This document shows, piece after piece, positions 25,126 through 32,883 of a stretch of 64,000 nucleotides of DNA; the stretch's first letter is position 1; every line of letters begins with the position of its first letter. Origin of the DNA: DASRHT01 sp035650355 (lineage in GTDB: Bacteria > Chloroflexota > Ktedonobacteria > Ktedonobacterales > Ktedonobacteraceae). A program made the position numbers and the translations under genes. Location: the NCBI GenBank assembly GCA_035650355.1, contig DASRHT010000122.1:1-64000 (forward strand), given 5' to 3'. Below the pieces are notes generated by a model. It saw only the letters and a list, made by a program, of their open reading frames with translations. It did no database searches and was not told where the DNA came from.

Positions 25126-26313
25126 CTAGCCAGCTAGAGGATCTGAAGCGATAGAGCTTTGGAATGCTTTAATCTGCTCTTGCGAAAAACCCGCGATTCT
25201 TGCCGGGCTGAGTCCGTCCAGTTCGGGCACTGCATGACCGGTGAGCTGGTCGGCGACAGCCCGACCGACGGCGGGAGCGATGGCGAAGCCGTGCCCACAA
25301 AAAGCCAGGGCCAGCGTCAGATTGGCGAACTGCTCGGGTGCGGGGCCGATGAAGGGGATGCCGTCGATGCTTCCCGCTTCGAGCCCACACCAGGCTTGCG
25401 CTATTTTCTGCTGTGCGACGGCGGGCACGATGGCACAGGCGGTTTGCCAGTTGCCTTCGATGCTTGTCGCGCGCGTCGTACAGGCGAGCCTATCAGGCGC
25501 GGGATCGCCGGGCCAGCCACCTCCCAGGAAGAAGGCGCCGTTGGGGAGTTGTTTGAGCGAAAGGGCGCGCCCCACGGTACCCAGCACCGGATCTAAAAGG
25601 TGCGTAGGTGCCGGGGTTGAGAGCAGCATTTGCAGCGCGAGCGTTTTGATCGGCAGGAAAAGGCCGGCTGCGGCTGCCAGTTCGTCGCTCCAGACGCCGG
25701 CTGCCAGGACGATCTGAGCCGCTTCCACGGGACCGCGATCCGTCTCAACGCCCGTGACTCGTTGCCGGGTGACACGTAGATGTTGGACGCCGGTATGCTG
25801 CCAGTATGTTGCGCCGTGACGCTGTGCGGCGGCGGCAAAAGCACGCGTCGTCAGCGGTGGGTCAGCCTGACCGTCGGCAGGGCTGTAGCTGGAGGCACTG
25901 ATATGGGCATTCAGAGCCGAAGCGATTTCATGCGTGGCTTTATGATCCAGCAGACGGACATCATGGAAGCCGAGGGTGTGCTGCTCACGAACAAAATCGA
26001 CCAGTTGCGCCGCTTCCTCGTCGTTCTCGGCCAGCAGCAGATTGCCGCCCTGTCGATAATGCAGATCCGCTTCCAGCTCCTCCGAGAGGGCAGGCCAGCG
26101 CGCAATAGCCTCACTGGCTAGCAGCGCCTCAGCAGGATGGCGACCCTGGCGACGCACGCCACCCGCGCTGGCCCAGGAAGCGACAGGAGCAGTGGCGATA
26201 TCGCCTCGCTCTATCACCAGGACGCGCTGGCCCATACGAGCGAGATGGTAGGCAATCGAGTTGCCGATGACCCCCGCGCCAACAATTACAACATCAGGAG
26301 AAGACATGCTCAT
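25126..26313 (-). CDS. FAD-dependent amine/amino acid oxidoreductase (DAO family)
   Basis: 395 residues. The Rossmann FAD motif VIVGAGVIGNSIAYHLA is at residues 9-25, followed by VLVIERGD. The end carries the DAO-family GHGFAIAPAVGRAVADQL segment. The layout fits sarcosine/glycine oxidase or a proline/hydroxyproline-type dehydrogenase subunit; TASWASAGGVRRQ-like sequence after the first motif (ASWASAGGVRRQG) is the usual FAD-isoalloxazine region. No partner subunit is adjacent, so it is probably a monomeric oxidase. Cytoplasmic. ATG 26313 with AGGAAGG about 13 bases upstream; a second ATG two codons later is possible. Divergent from the TetR gene, sharing its 311-base intergenic region and therefore perhaps its operator. 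Confidence 0.85.
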   Translation of the reverse strand: MSMSSPDVVIVGAGVIGNSIAYHLARMGQRVLVIERGDIATAPVASWASAGGVRRQGRHPAEALLASEAIARWPALSEELEADLHYRQGGNLLLAENDEEAAQLVDFVREQHTLGFHDVRLLDHKATHEIASALNAHISASSYSPADGQADPPLTTRAFAAAAQRHGATYWQHTGVQHLRVTRQRVTGVETDRGPVEAAQIVLAAGVWSDELAAAAGLFLPIKTLALQMLLSTPAPTHLLDPVLGTVGRALSLKQLPNGAFFLGGGWPGDPAPDRLACTTRATSIEGNWQTACAIVPAVAQQKIAQAWCGLEAGSIDGIPFIGPAPEQFANLTLALAFCGHGFAIAPAVGRAVADQLTGHAVPELDGLSPARIAGFSQEQIKAFQSSIASDPLAG

Positions 26314-26560
26314 TTTTCAAATACCTTCCTCTGGACCTGCGGCGGCGCTACATCACCTACATATAGTTTGAGTGTCGCATAGCTGAGAAAGAAATGCAAA
26401 TAGGCCGTGCCTCTTCACATACGAGGAGACCGCGCCCAGACTGCTCGCGCCTTCGGTGCTCAGGAGGGGGAGGGGGTGCTGGCGAGCCGTTCTCTATGAA
26501 AAGACAATTTTTGAGAGGCCCTTGCGTTTTCTCGCTATCTCTGGTATCATTGTTACATAA

Positions 26561-26585
26561 TCGATACGTTCTAGTATCGTATCGA
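26561..26585. promoter_or_regulatory. Putative TetR-family operator
   Basis: TCGATACG (26561-26568) and CGTATCGA (26578-26585) form a perfect 8-bp inverted repeat with 9-bp spacer; inside, GATAC-N6-GTATC is a second register. It lies 39 bases before the TetR start in the divergent FAD oxidase/TetR region, the normal place for autoregulation. Confidence 0.65.
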
Positions 26586-26624
26586 AATAAGAGATCTTCC
26601 TGGCAGGAGGAGAGAGGAAGGACA

Positions 26625-27257
26625 ATGGTTGCATCTGGCGCTGAACAAACAACGCGCAAGCCTGGGCGTCCACGCAGTACACAGGCCCATCAAGCCATTC
26701 TGGAGGCCACACTGGCCCTATTCGTTGAGGAGGGCCTCCAGGGTCTGAGCATGGAAGCGATTGCGGAGCGTGCTGGCGTTGGTAAAACGACAATCTATCG
26801 CCGCTGGTCTTCGAAAGAAGCGATGATCAAAGATGCCTTTGATCTTTTACGTGCTGGCAAGCCTCTCCCCAACACGGGCAATATTCGCGCTGATTTGCTC
26901 GTTCTCGCAAGAGAATCGCGGGAGGTCTTCGGCCACAATCCCTTCATGGCGCAGTTGATGACCAGGATGATCGCGGAACTCAAAACGACGCCGGAGATTT
27001 ATCGCGCGTTCCACCGTCATCTGATTGTGCCGCGATTAGAGCAGTTTCTACAGATTATCAAAGGCGCTCAAGAGCGAGGCGAAGTGCGCCCAGAATTGGA
27101 TGCGATGTTCGTCATCTCTCTGGTTTTTACCACGCTGGTGTATGGTCCTCTGTTCAGCGAGTTGATTGATCCAGATGCCCAGCACTTCTACGAACCAGAA
27201 GTAGCTGTTGACGCGCTCTTACGCGGCATCGGGACGCCATCCTTAGAGCAACACTGA
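26625..27257 (+). CDS. TetR/AcrR family transcriptional regulator
   Basis: 210 residues. N-terminal helix-turn-helix at about 25-70 (ILEATLALFVEEGLQGLSMEAIAERAGVGKTTIYRRW in pieces), then an all-helical ligand domain with the TetR_C_11-like end. The basic N-terminal RKPGRPRSTQ is common in this group. The start is ATG 26625, directly after GAGGAAGG; the frame is open 77 codons upstream but without a site and with proline/arginine-rich shadow sequence. Predicted repressor of itself and of the P450 gene 120 bases downstream on the same strand, and possibly of the divergent FAD oxidase, through the palindrome at 26561. Ligand unknown, probably the P450 substrate. Confidence 0.9.
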   Translation: MVASGAEQTTRKPGRPRSTQAHQAILEATLALFVEEGLQGLSMEAIAERAGVGKTTIYRRWSSKEAMIKDAFDLLRAGKPLPNTGNIRADLLVLARESREVFGHNPFMAQLMTRMIAELKTTPEIYRAFHRHLIVPRLEQFLQIIKGAQERGEVRPELDAMFVISLVFTTLVYGPLFSELIDPDAQHFYEPEVAVDALLRGIGTPSLEQH

Positions 27258-27380
27258 TAATGTGAGAACAACGAGAAACAAATGAGAGACGGGCAAACCG
27301 CCTCTTTCCCGTTGCTTTTATGAGCGTCACTTGCAAGATACACTGACAATAGCAGAATGCACGAAAGGAAGTATCATATC

Positions 27381-28595
27381 ATGGAGAAAATCACCTTCGC
27401 CGATTTGCTCTCGCAAGCGACAAAACGCGACCTCGTCGCCTTCTCGACCCATCTTCGTGAGCAGGGGCCGTTGATCCGGTGTGGTAATCCCTTTGGAACA
27501 GGAGATTCCTGGATTGTGACCACCTATGAGGATGCTATCGCGCTGCTGAAAGATGCGCGGTTCGTCAAGGACCAGCGCAAAGTTTTCTCACAGCAAGATG
27601 CGCGGCAAACAAACGATGTGGTGCGTCGTTTCCTCACGTTTCGGCATGACATGCTGACCGCTGATCCGCCTGACCATACTCGTTTGCGCGGCCTGGTCTC
27701 CAAAGCGTTCACACCCCGCATGATCGAGCAGTTGCGCCCTCGGATTGAGCAGATTGCCGACGAGCTGTTGCGTGCCGTATCGGCTCAGGGCACGATGGAC
27801 CTCATCGCTGACTTTGCCTTCCCATTGCCCATCACGGTAATCTGTGAGCTTCTGGGTATCCCCATAGAGGATCGCCAGCAATTCCGTGCCTGGTCGCAAC
27901 TAATTGTGGCTGGCCCGCTGGGACCGCAGCCCGATCAGGCCCTTGCAGCCCTGGAGGCGTTTATTCAGTACATCAAACACCTGCTGGCCGACAAGCGAAG
28001 CCATCCCGGCAACGATCTAACGAGCGGCCTGGTGCAGGTAGAGGAGCAAGGGGATAGGTTGAGCGAGGATGAGTTGATTTCTATGGTCTGGCTGCTCATT
28101 ATCGCCGGACACGAGACAACCGTCAATCTCATCGGCAATAGCATGCTGATATTGTTGCAGCATCCTCAGCAGTTGGAGCTGCTGCGCGCCAATCCCTCCT
28201 TGCTGCCCTCCGCCGTCGAGGAACTGCTACGCTATACCGCTCCGGTAAGTCTCTCCACGCCGCGCTGGGCGAGCGAAGATATTGTGATGCACGATCAGGT
28301 GATTCGCAAAGGGGAAACAGTGTTCGTCTCCCTCATTGCGGCAGATACTGATCCAGCTCAGTTTCCTGATCCCAGGCGACTGGATGTTACACGACAGGAG
28401 AATCAGCATGTCGCCTTCGGCAAGGGCATCCACTATTGCCTGGGCGCACCGCTGGCGAGGCTGGAAGGTCAGATTGCAATCGGTATGCTGTTGCAAAGCT
28501 TCCCTCATCTACGATTAGCGCAGAAGCCCGAACAACTGATCTGGGGACAGAATCCGCTCTTACATGGTCTTACCAGCTTGCTTGTAGCGTTTTAG
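27381..28595 (+). CDS. Cytochrome P450 (TetR-linked)
   Basis: 404 residues. I-helix AGHETTVNL, K-helix EELLRY, and haem-binding FGKGIHYCLGAPLARLE with ligand Cys353. N-terminal half carries the usual HxxxR-type C-helix (DHTRLRGLVSKAF). Soluble class I P450, resembling CYP107-type enzymes. ATG 27381 is used because AGGAAG lies nine bases before it; an ATG eight codons earlier has no site. Comes 123 bases after the TetR gene and is probably its target. Electron donors would have to come from elsewhere; the closest is the ferredoxin at 30.8 kb. Confidence 0.93.
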   Translation: MEKITFADLLSQATKRDLVAFSTHLREQGPLIRCGNPFGTGDSWIVTTYEDAIALLKDARFVKDQRKVFSQQDARQTNDVVRRFLTFRHDMLTADPPDHTRLRGLVSKAFTPRMIEQLRPRIEQIADELLRAVSAQGTMDLIADFAFPLPITVICELLGIPIEDRQQFRAWSQLIVAGPLGPQPDQALAALEAFIQYIKHLLADKRSHPGNDLTSGLVQVEEQGDRLSEDELISMVWLLIIAGHETTVNLIGNSMLILLQHPQQLELLRANPSLLPSAVEELLRYTAPVSLSTPRWASEDIVMHDQVIRKGETVFVSLIAADTDPAQFPDPRRLDVTRQENQHVAFGKGIHYCLGAPLARLEGQIAIGMLLQSFPHLRLAQKPEQLIWGQNPLLHGLTSLLVAF

Positions 28596-28626
28596 GAAGG
28601 TAGTACATGACGGGAACCGGTCAGGT

Positions 28627-28645
28627 CAGGGGCTTCATGCCCCTG
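28627..28645. terminator. Hairpin after P450 gene
   Basis: CAGGGGC-TTCAT-GCCCCTG, a perfect 7-bp stem 31 bases after the P450 stop, in the gap before the convergent PadR gene. No T-run. It also resembles the GTAGGGGC-type dispersed repeats, so repeat remnant is the alternative. Confidence 0.4.
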
Positions 28646-28705
28646 TACCCGAGAGATCTTCGAGGGGATGCTGAGAAACCATAGTTCAGGTATCTGGCGA
28701 GGTTT

Positions 28706-29233
28706 TTACTGCACCTGTTCGATCATGCGCGCCAGCCACTCAAGTTCCGCATATATTCTTTGATCATTGAAGGCATTCAACTTCTCAACATAGGGCTGTA
28801 CTTTGCCCACAATGGGGGAATCAAGATATTTCTGGTAGCGTCCCTCGTCCTGAAAATGGGACTGGAGCGCCTGCATACGCGTTTGCAGGATCTTCACGCG
28901 ATCCTCAGGCTCCAGGAAGCCGAAGAGGGCGAAACGCACATAGAATTCCAGATCGTTGCGTGCGATCTCATGCGGGAAGTCGCGCAGCATCTCGCGCAGT
29001 TCAGCCAGACCATGAGCCGTCAAACGATAAGTGTGGCGATCCGGCCTTCCTGGCTGCTCAATCGCTTCACTCTGCACCGCACCTATCGCCTCGAAACGCC
29101 GTAACGCTGGATAGAGCTGATTATGGTGCAGCGTTACCAGCCCGCCTAATGTCCGGTCGTACGTCTTCTTGATCTCATAGCCATGCATTGGGCGCGAAAG
29201 GAGCGCGGCAAGTATAAGCATATCTGCAAGCAT
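28706..29233 (-). CDS. PadR family transcriptional regulator
   Basis: 175 residues. Winged-helix PadR domain at 1-85 (LILAALLSRPMHGYEIKKTY, HHNQLYPALRRFE, GRPDRHTYRLTAHG) followed by the Vir_act_alpha_C helical dimerisation part. PadR proteins repress detoxification or degradation genes and are released by small phenolic or hydrophobic ligands. It is the third gene in the order ferredoxin, P450, PadR, 224 bases after the P450 stop, all on the minus strand. Candidate binding site: the palindrome at 31093-31128, which contains ATGT and ACAT half sites. No clear Shine-Dalgarno precedes the ATG, so the start is less sure. Confidence 0.88.
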   Translation of the reverse strand: MLADMLILAALLSRPMHGYEIKKTYDRTLGGLVTLHHNQLYPALRRFEAIGAVQSEAIEQPGRPDRHTYRLTAHGLAELREMLRDFPHEIARNDLEFYVRFALFGFLEPEDRVKILQTRMQALQSHFQDEGRYQKYLDSPIVGKVQPYVEKLNAFNDQRIYAELEWLARMIEQVQ

Positions 29234-29457
29234 ATTCGTACATCCACGTTATATTCCACAAAAGGGCAAGAAAGACTGCGCTAGCCTTTCTGAAGCGTTG
29301 AGTCGTTTTTCCTATCGTATCGGGCAAAATCGGTGGGCAGCTTGTAAGCTCATAGTAAGCCTGCGCAGTCTTTCGCTACAAACCTCAGAATGATATATTA
29401 CAGCCTCTGCCGCTCTGCTATCTTTTCATAAGCAGAAGCACCAGCAATGACGAACGG

Positions 29458-30708
29458 CTACCAGACCACCGGCAAGTGAGCCGGGCCCATAGTCGCCGAG
29501 TCGTTTGCACGCCAGGGCACTTCAGACGGCGCAACTGCCAGGCGGATATTGGGCAGGCGCTTGAGCAGGGTGGTCCAGAGGACCTGCATCTCCATGCGCG
29601 CCAACTGCTGACCCAGGCAGGCATGGATTCCGCGACCAAAGCTGAGAATGGGATTTGGCGTACGATCAAAATCCACCACCTCTGGATCGGGGAAAACCTC
29701 TGGATCTCTGTTGCCCGTGAGGAAGGACAGCATCAGCACTTCGCCCGGCGGGACACGGACGCCGCTGAACTCGATCTCCTCGCGAACAATGCGTGGTCGA
29801 GCGCCTGAACCCAGCAGCGTGGTGCGCATAATCTCCTCGATGGCAGACGCCATTGCCTCTTCGTCATCGACGCGCGCTTTCAACTGTTCCAGCAGGTCTG
29901 GGCGCTGGAGCAGCACGAAAGCGGAATTGGTAAAGCTTGTGCTGGTCGTCTCAAAACCGGCTGCGATCAACCCAAGCCCGAACGAGAGCATCTCCTGCTC
30001 AGTCAGCACCTCATCGCCCTGTTCGCGGTTCTTCACCAGCAGGCCCAGAACGGTATTGCTCGGATTAGCCCGCTCCTTCTCGATCAGGGGCATAATATAC
30101 CGCACCATTTTCTCCCAACGCGCCTGTTTCTCCTCTGAGGTAGCGGTGCGTGAGAGCAGATCGCGCCCCCATTCGCGGAAAAGCTTCTCGTCTTCATAAG
30201 GAATACCCAGCAGTTCGCAGATGACGACCATCGGCGTTTTGATCGCGTAGTCCTCATAGAGATCCGCCGGTGGCCCCTTGCGCTCCATTTCATCGATCAG
30301 CCGATTGGTCAGTGCGACCACCCCCGGGCGCATCTCGTTGGCGTGCTTGACGGTGAAAGCCTGCGTGACCAGGCGGCGAATCTGATTGTGGCGCTCAGGC
30401 GTCACGGTAAATAGCGAGCCCTCGCGCGTCTGGGATGCGACCTCCTGGCGTGGCACCTCGCCGTCCGTGCTCAGAATGGTGCCACAGCGCCGCGCATCAT
30501 TGGCCGCCTTCGTCACATCTGCATGGCGGGTCAACAGCAGCGCTTCGCCGCCATATGGCATCTTCACGCGCGCGACCGGACACTTTGCTTGCAACTCCAT
30601 ATACTCTTTGGGTGTTTCCAGACTATGATCGGCCAGCGGGAACGGAAAATGGAGCGGTGCTTCCTGTACACCCTGCTCCTGGACGCTTACGTCCTGTTCG
30701 TTGCTCAT
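29458..30708 (-). CDS. Cytochrome P450 (ferredoxin-linked)
   Basis: 416 residues. I-helix AAGFETTSTSF (Phe instead of His after AG), K-helix EEIMR, haem loop FGRGIHACLGQQLARME with Cys364. The N-terminus PFPLADHSLETPKEYMEL resembles the CYP105/CYP107-like group. ATG 30708 is preferred over an in-frame TTG at 30726 that is itself part of the GGAG ribosome site. It is the second gene after the 3Fe-4S ferredoxin (gap 123 bases), so the two are a natural redox pair lacking only a reductase. PadR follows. Substrate unknown. Confidence 0.93.
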   Translation of the reverse strand: MSNEQDVSVQEQGVQEAPLHFPFPLADHSLETPKEYMELQAKCPVARVKMPYGGEALLLTRHADVTKAANDARRCGTILSTDGEVPRQEVASQTREGSLFTVTPERHNQIRRLVTQAFTVKHANEMRPGVVALTNRLIDEMERKGPPADLYEDYAIKTPMVVICELLGIPYEDEKLFREWGRDLLSRTATSEEKQARWEKMVRYIMPLIEKERANPSNTVLGLLVKNREQGDEVLTEQEMLSFGLGLIAAGFETTSTSFTNSAFVLLQRPDLLEQLKARVDDEEAMASAIEEIMRTTLLGSGARPRIVREEIEFSGVRVPPGEVLMLSFLTGNRDPEVFPDPEVVDFDRTPNPILSFGRGIHACLGQQLARMEMQVLWTTLLKRLPNIRLAVAPSEVPWRANDSATMGPAHLPVVW

Positions 30709-30831
30709 AATAGCTATCTGCTCCAATCTAGCATTTGTCTGTTTTTATCACTATCTCGCTGTAATGAGAGAAGCTTCACACTTGGGAGCGCCTGTTCCCC
30801 ATGTGATGATGAACACCGCGCTCCCCATTGA

Positions 30832-31074
30832 TCAAACTGCCTGGTCATTTTCTATAACGACGAGCTCTGCTTCGTTCGCTTCGTCCTCAATCGTGAAGAC
30901 CTGGCCTGGACAGAGGTCTACAGCCTGTCGCACTTTTTTCAGCAGCGACAGAGCAGGTCGCTCGTTGAGAACATGAACGGTGCCATCGCTGTCTCGCTGA
31001 TCAAAAACGTCGGAACAGGTGAGCACACAGTTTCCGCCCGCAATACACTTCTGGGTATACGCGATCACGCGCAC
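30832..31074 (-). CDS. Small P450-type ferredoxin (3Fe-4S)
   Basis: 80 residues. Cysteines at 10, 16, 20 and 55 (CIAGGNCVLTC ... CPG). The Cys-x5-Cys-xn-Cys-Pro pattern is that of single [3Fe-4S] ferredoxins that feed bacterial P450s; Cys20 is extra. Acidic surface (DEANEAE) suits partner binding. The start is GTG at 31074, with AGGAGG seven bases upstream, an excellent site; no ATG is in frame. First gene of the ferredoxin-P450-PadR unit, just downstream of a large operator-like palindrome. Confidence 0.9.
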   Translation of the reverse strand: MRVIAYTQKCIAGGNCVLTCSDVFDQRDSDGTVHVLNERPALSLLKKVRQAVDLCPGQVFTIEDEANEAELVVIENDQAV

Positions 31075-31092
31075 GTCATCACCTCCTTTCTA

Positions 31093-31128
31093 AATATGTT
31101 ACGTTGACATAGGTAATGGTAACATATT
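31093..31128. promoter_or_regulatory. Operator-like palindrome upstream of ferredoxin-P450
   Basis: AATATGTTAC (31093-31102) and GTAACATATT (31119-31128) form a perfect 10-bp inverted repeat with a 16-bp spacer; the inner GTTGACAT also gives ATGT-N7-ACAT (31096-31110), close to the ATGT-N8-ACAT of PadR operators. It lies 18 bases before the GTG start, where a bound repressor would block transcription or initiation. Confidence 0.6.
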
Positions 31129-31268
31129 AGAAAGACAATCGACAAGATGAGACGAAAAGGACGTCGCTGCCAATCTCTGACATCCTCTGACACAATATGC
31201 GATTTCGGGCCCTTTCCTGTGCAATGCCCAGCAAAAGACACGCTTGCTGCCTCGTGTGTACTGGTTCG

Positions 31269-32879
31269 CTACTTCTTACATCTCGTTGCACACTTTGCGG
31301 GGGCAACGATAGCGTTAATCTGCTCCTGGGTCAACGGTACCCACGGGGAGTTATCGGGATTTGATGTTGCGGCGGCTGGACTCTGCCCCCTGTTCCACCA
31401 TTTTGCCTGGTACGGTACCCCGTTGAATAGGACGCGGTCGCCAGTGTTATAGATGGCCGTGCCGGACCAATCAGGATAGGTGCCAGGGGGCAACGTCGGC
31501 TGTGGAATCGGCTTCTCACCTGGCAAGACTGGGCCAATCAATGTCCAGGGCGTCTGCCACTGCTGTAAAACAGGGTTATCTGGAACATCACCTTGCGTCC
31601 ACCATTTTGCCTGGTAGACATTGTGGTGCCAGACAACTTTGGTTCCCTGGAGATAGGCCCCTGTGGGTGACCAGATCTGGTATGGACTGGTGGCCGGATC
31701 ATCTGGTTGCTGGGCAAGTTTTGAGAGCGTATCTGCCGTCGTCACCAGGCCGGCGCTCAGGAAAATGCTGCCATCAAAGCCAGCGCCCAGGCGATTCGCA
31801 AAACCATACGCATCCTGCTGCACACCGCTACAGGCATCAGAGGCTACTTGCGTAAACACATAATTACTGCCACAGGCGAGATCTCGATTCGCCGACCACA
31901 TCGACATACGTTCTAACTTATGAGAGAGCGCAAATTGGTTTAACTCGGTTGCATCAGCAAGGGTAAATACCTCGTCTGGCGTATCGTTTTGCCCAATCAT
32001 AGGCGTTACGCCCATCTTCGCCCAGAGCGTAGCATCATTTAAGTACACACCTGCTAGCTGATACAAAACGCCAAGTTGATGCTCGGTCTGGATCAAGGCG
32101 CTTTCTGCTGCGCTGGCCATAGTTGCGCCCTTAGCAAAGCTAGAGCCGTAATTCATGGTCATGACGTTTACCCCTGCCAGGTCAACATGGTGCGTCAGTA
32201 ATTGACTCACTGCGTTCGTGCCATCTTCATCTAACCCCTGTGGCGTAACAGGCAATGTCACCCAGACCGCCAACTGCTTCCCTGCTGCTCGTCGTTGTGA
32301 TTGGAGCTGAGCAATAGCGGTGGCTCGCCTGCTGGCGGCGGCAGCATCCGTCAGGCCAGCTCCTTCAAGGTCAAGGTCGATGGTATTGATGTTATACTGA
32401 TTGACTACCGATTGGTATGCATTGAAAAGCTTGTCTGGATCGGTACAATTGACGGCAAGCTCCTGGTTCTTCTGGCCGCCAAAGGATATCGCTACGCTTC
32501 CCCCCTGCTGTTGCAAGTGAGCGATGCGTCTTTCGAGATCCAGTGAGCCAGTGGCCTGGCTCAACGTATATGCTCCTCCCCACGCAGGGGTACACGCATC
32601 CACAGGTAATGAGACGATGAAGGAAAGTACGGCATCGCGGTTTGAGGTCATACCCAATTGGTCAAAGGCAAATTCAGGTGTAGCCGTAACATCAACATAG
32701 CTGGCAAACCACGCCTTATTAGAGACGGTTGGCTGGCTCGCGTGCCATTGTTGTAGGGCGAAGAAGGTACCGGCAGACAGGCTTACGAGCATAAAAACTG
32801 CAAGCATCACCCGCCAGGGTGATAGCCTCCGCTGTGGTTCGCTTGAGTATTGCTCATTTATTACGCTTGGCTTACCCAT
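31269..32879 (-). CDS. Membrane-anchored or secreted GH18 chitinase-like hydrolase with CBM5/12 modules
   Basis: 536 residues. An N-terminal helix (VMLAVFMLVSLSAGTFFAL) near 25-45 acts as signal or anchor. A GH18 domain spans about 60-400: SISFGG-type strand (VAISFGGQ) and the catalytic strand NTIDLDLEG with proton donor Glu172. In place of the family DxxDxDxE the first Asp is Asn. At the end are two carbohydrate-binding units of the ChiC/CBM5-12 type, YQAKWWTQGD and YQAKWWNRGQ, each with aromatic triads. Predicted to cleave chitin or a related beta-1,4-linked amino sugar polymer outside the cell. ATG 32879 with AGGAGG upstream; starts four bases after the glycosyltransferase stop, so the two are cotranscribed. 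Confidence 0.85.
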   Translation of the reverse strand: MGKPSVINEQYSSEPQRRLSPWRVMLAVFMLVSLSAGTFFALQQWHASQPTVSNKAWFASYVDVTATPEFAFDQLGMTSNRDAVLSFIVSLPVDACTPAWGGAYTLSQATGSLDLERRIAHLQQQGGSVAISFGGQKNQELAVNCTDPDKLFNAYQSVVNQYNINTIDLDLEGAGLTDAAAASRRATAIAQLQSQRRAAGKQLAVWVTLPVTPQGLDEDGTNAVSQLLTHHVDLAGVNVMTMNYGSSFAKGATMASAAESALIQTEHQLGVLYQLAGVYLNDATLWAKMGVTPMIGQNDTPDEVFTLADATELNQFALSHKLERMSMWSANRDLACGSNYVFTQVASDACSGVQQDAYGFANRLGAGFDGSIFLSAGLVTTADTLSKLAQQPDDPATSPYQIWSPTGAYLQGTKVVWHHNVYQAKWWTQGDVPDNPVLQQWQTPWTLIGPVLPGEKPIPQPTLPPGTYPDWSGTAIYNTGDRVLFNGVPYQAKWWNRGQSPAAATSNPDNSPWVPLTQEQINAIVAPAKCATRCKK

Positions 32880-32883
32880 GATA

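Noticed and set aside
29234..29457. Gene or regulatory RNA in the PadR/P450 gap
   Set aside because: No open frame with a start site and no convincing stem; only a half-site like TATCGTATCGG was seen.
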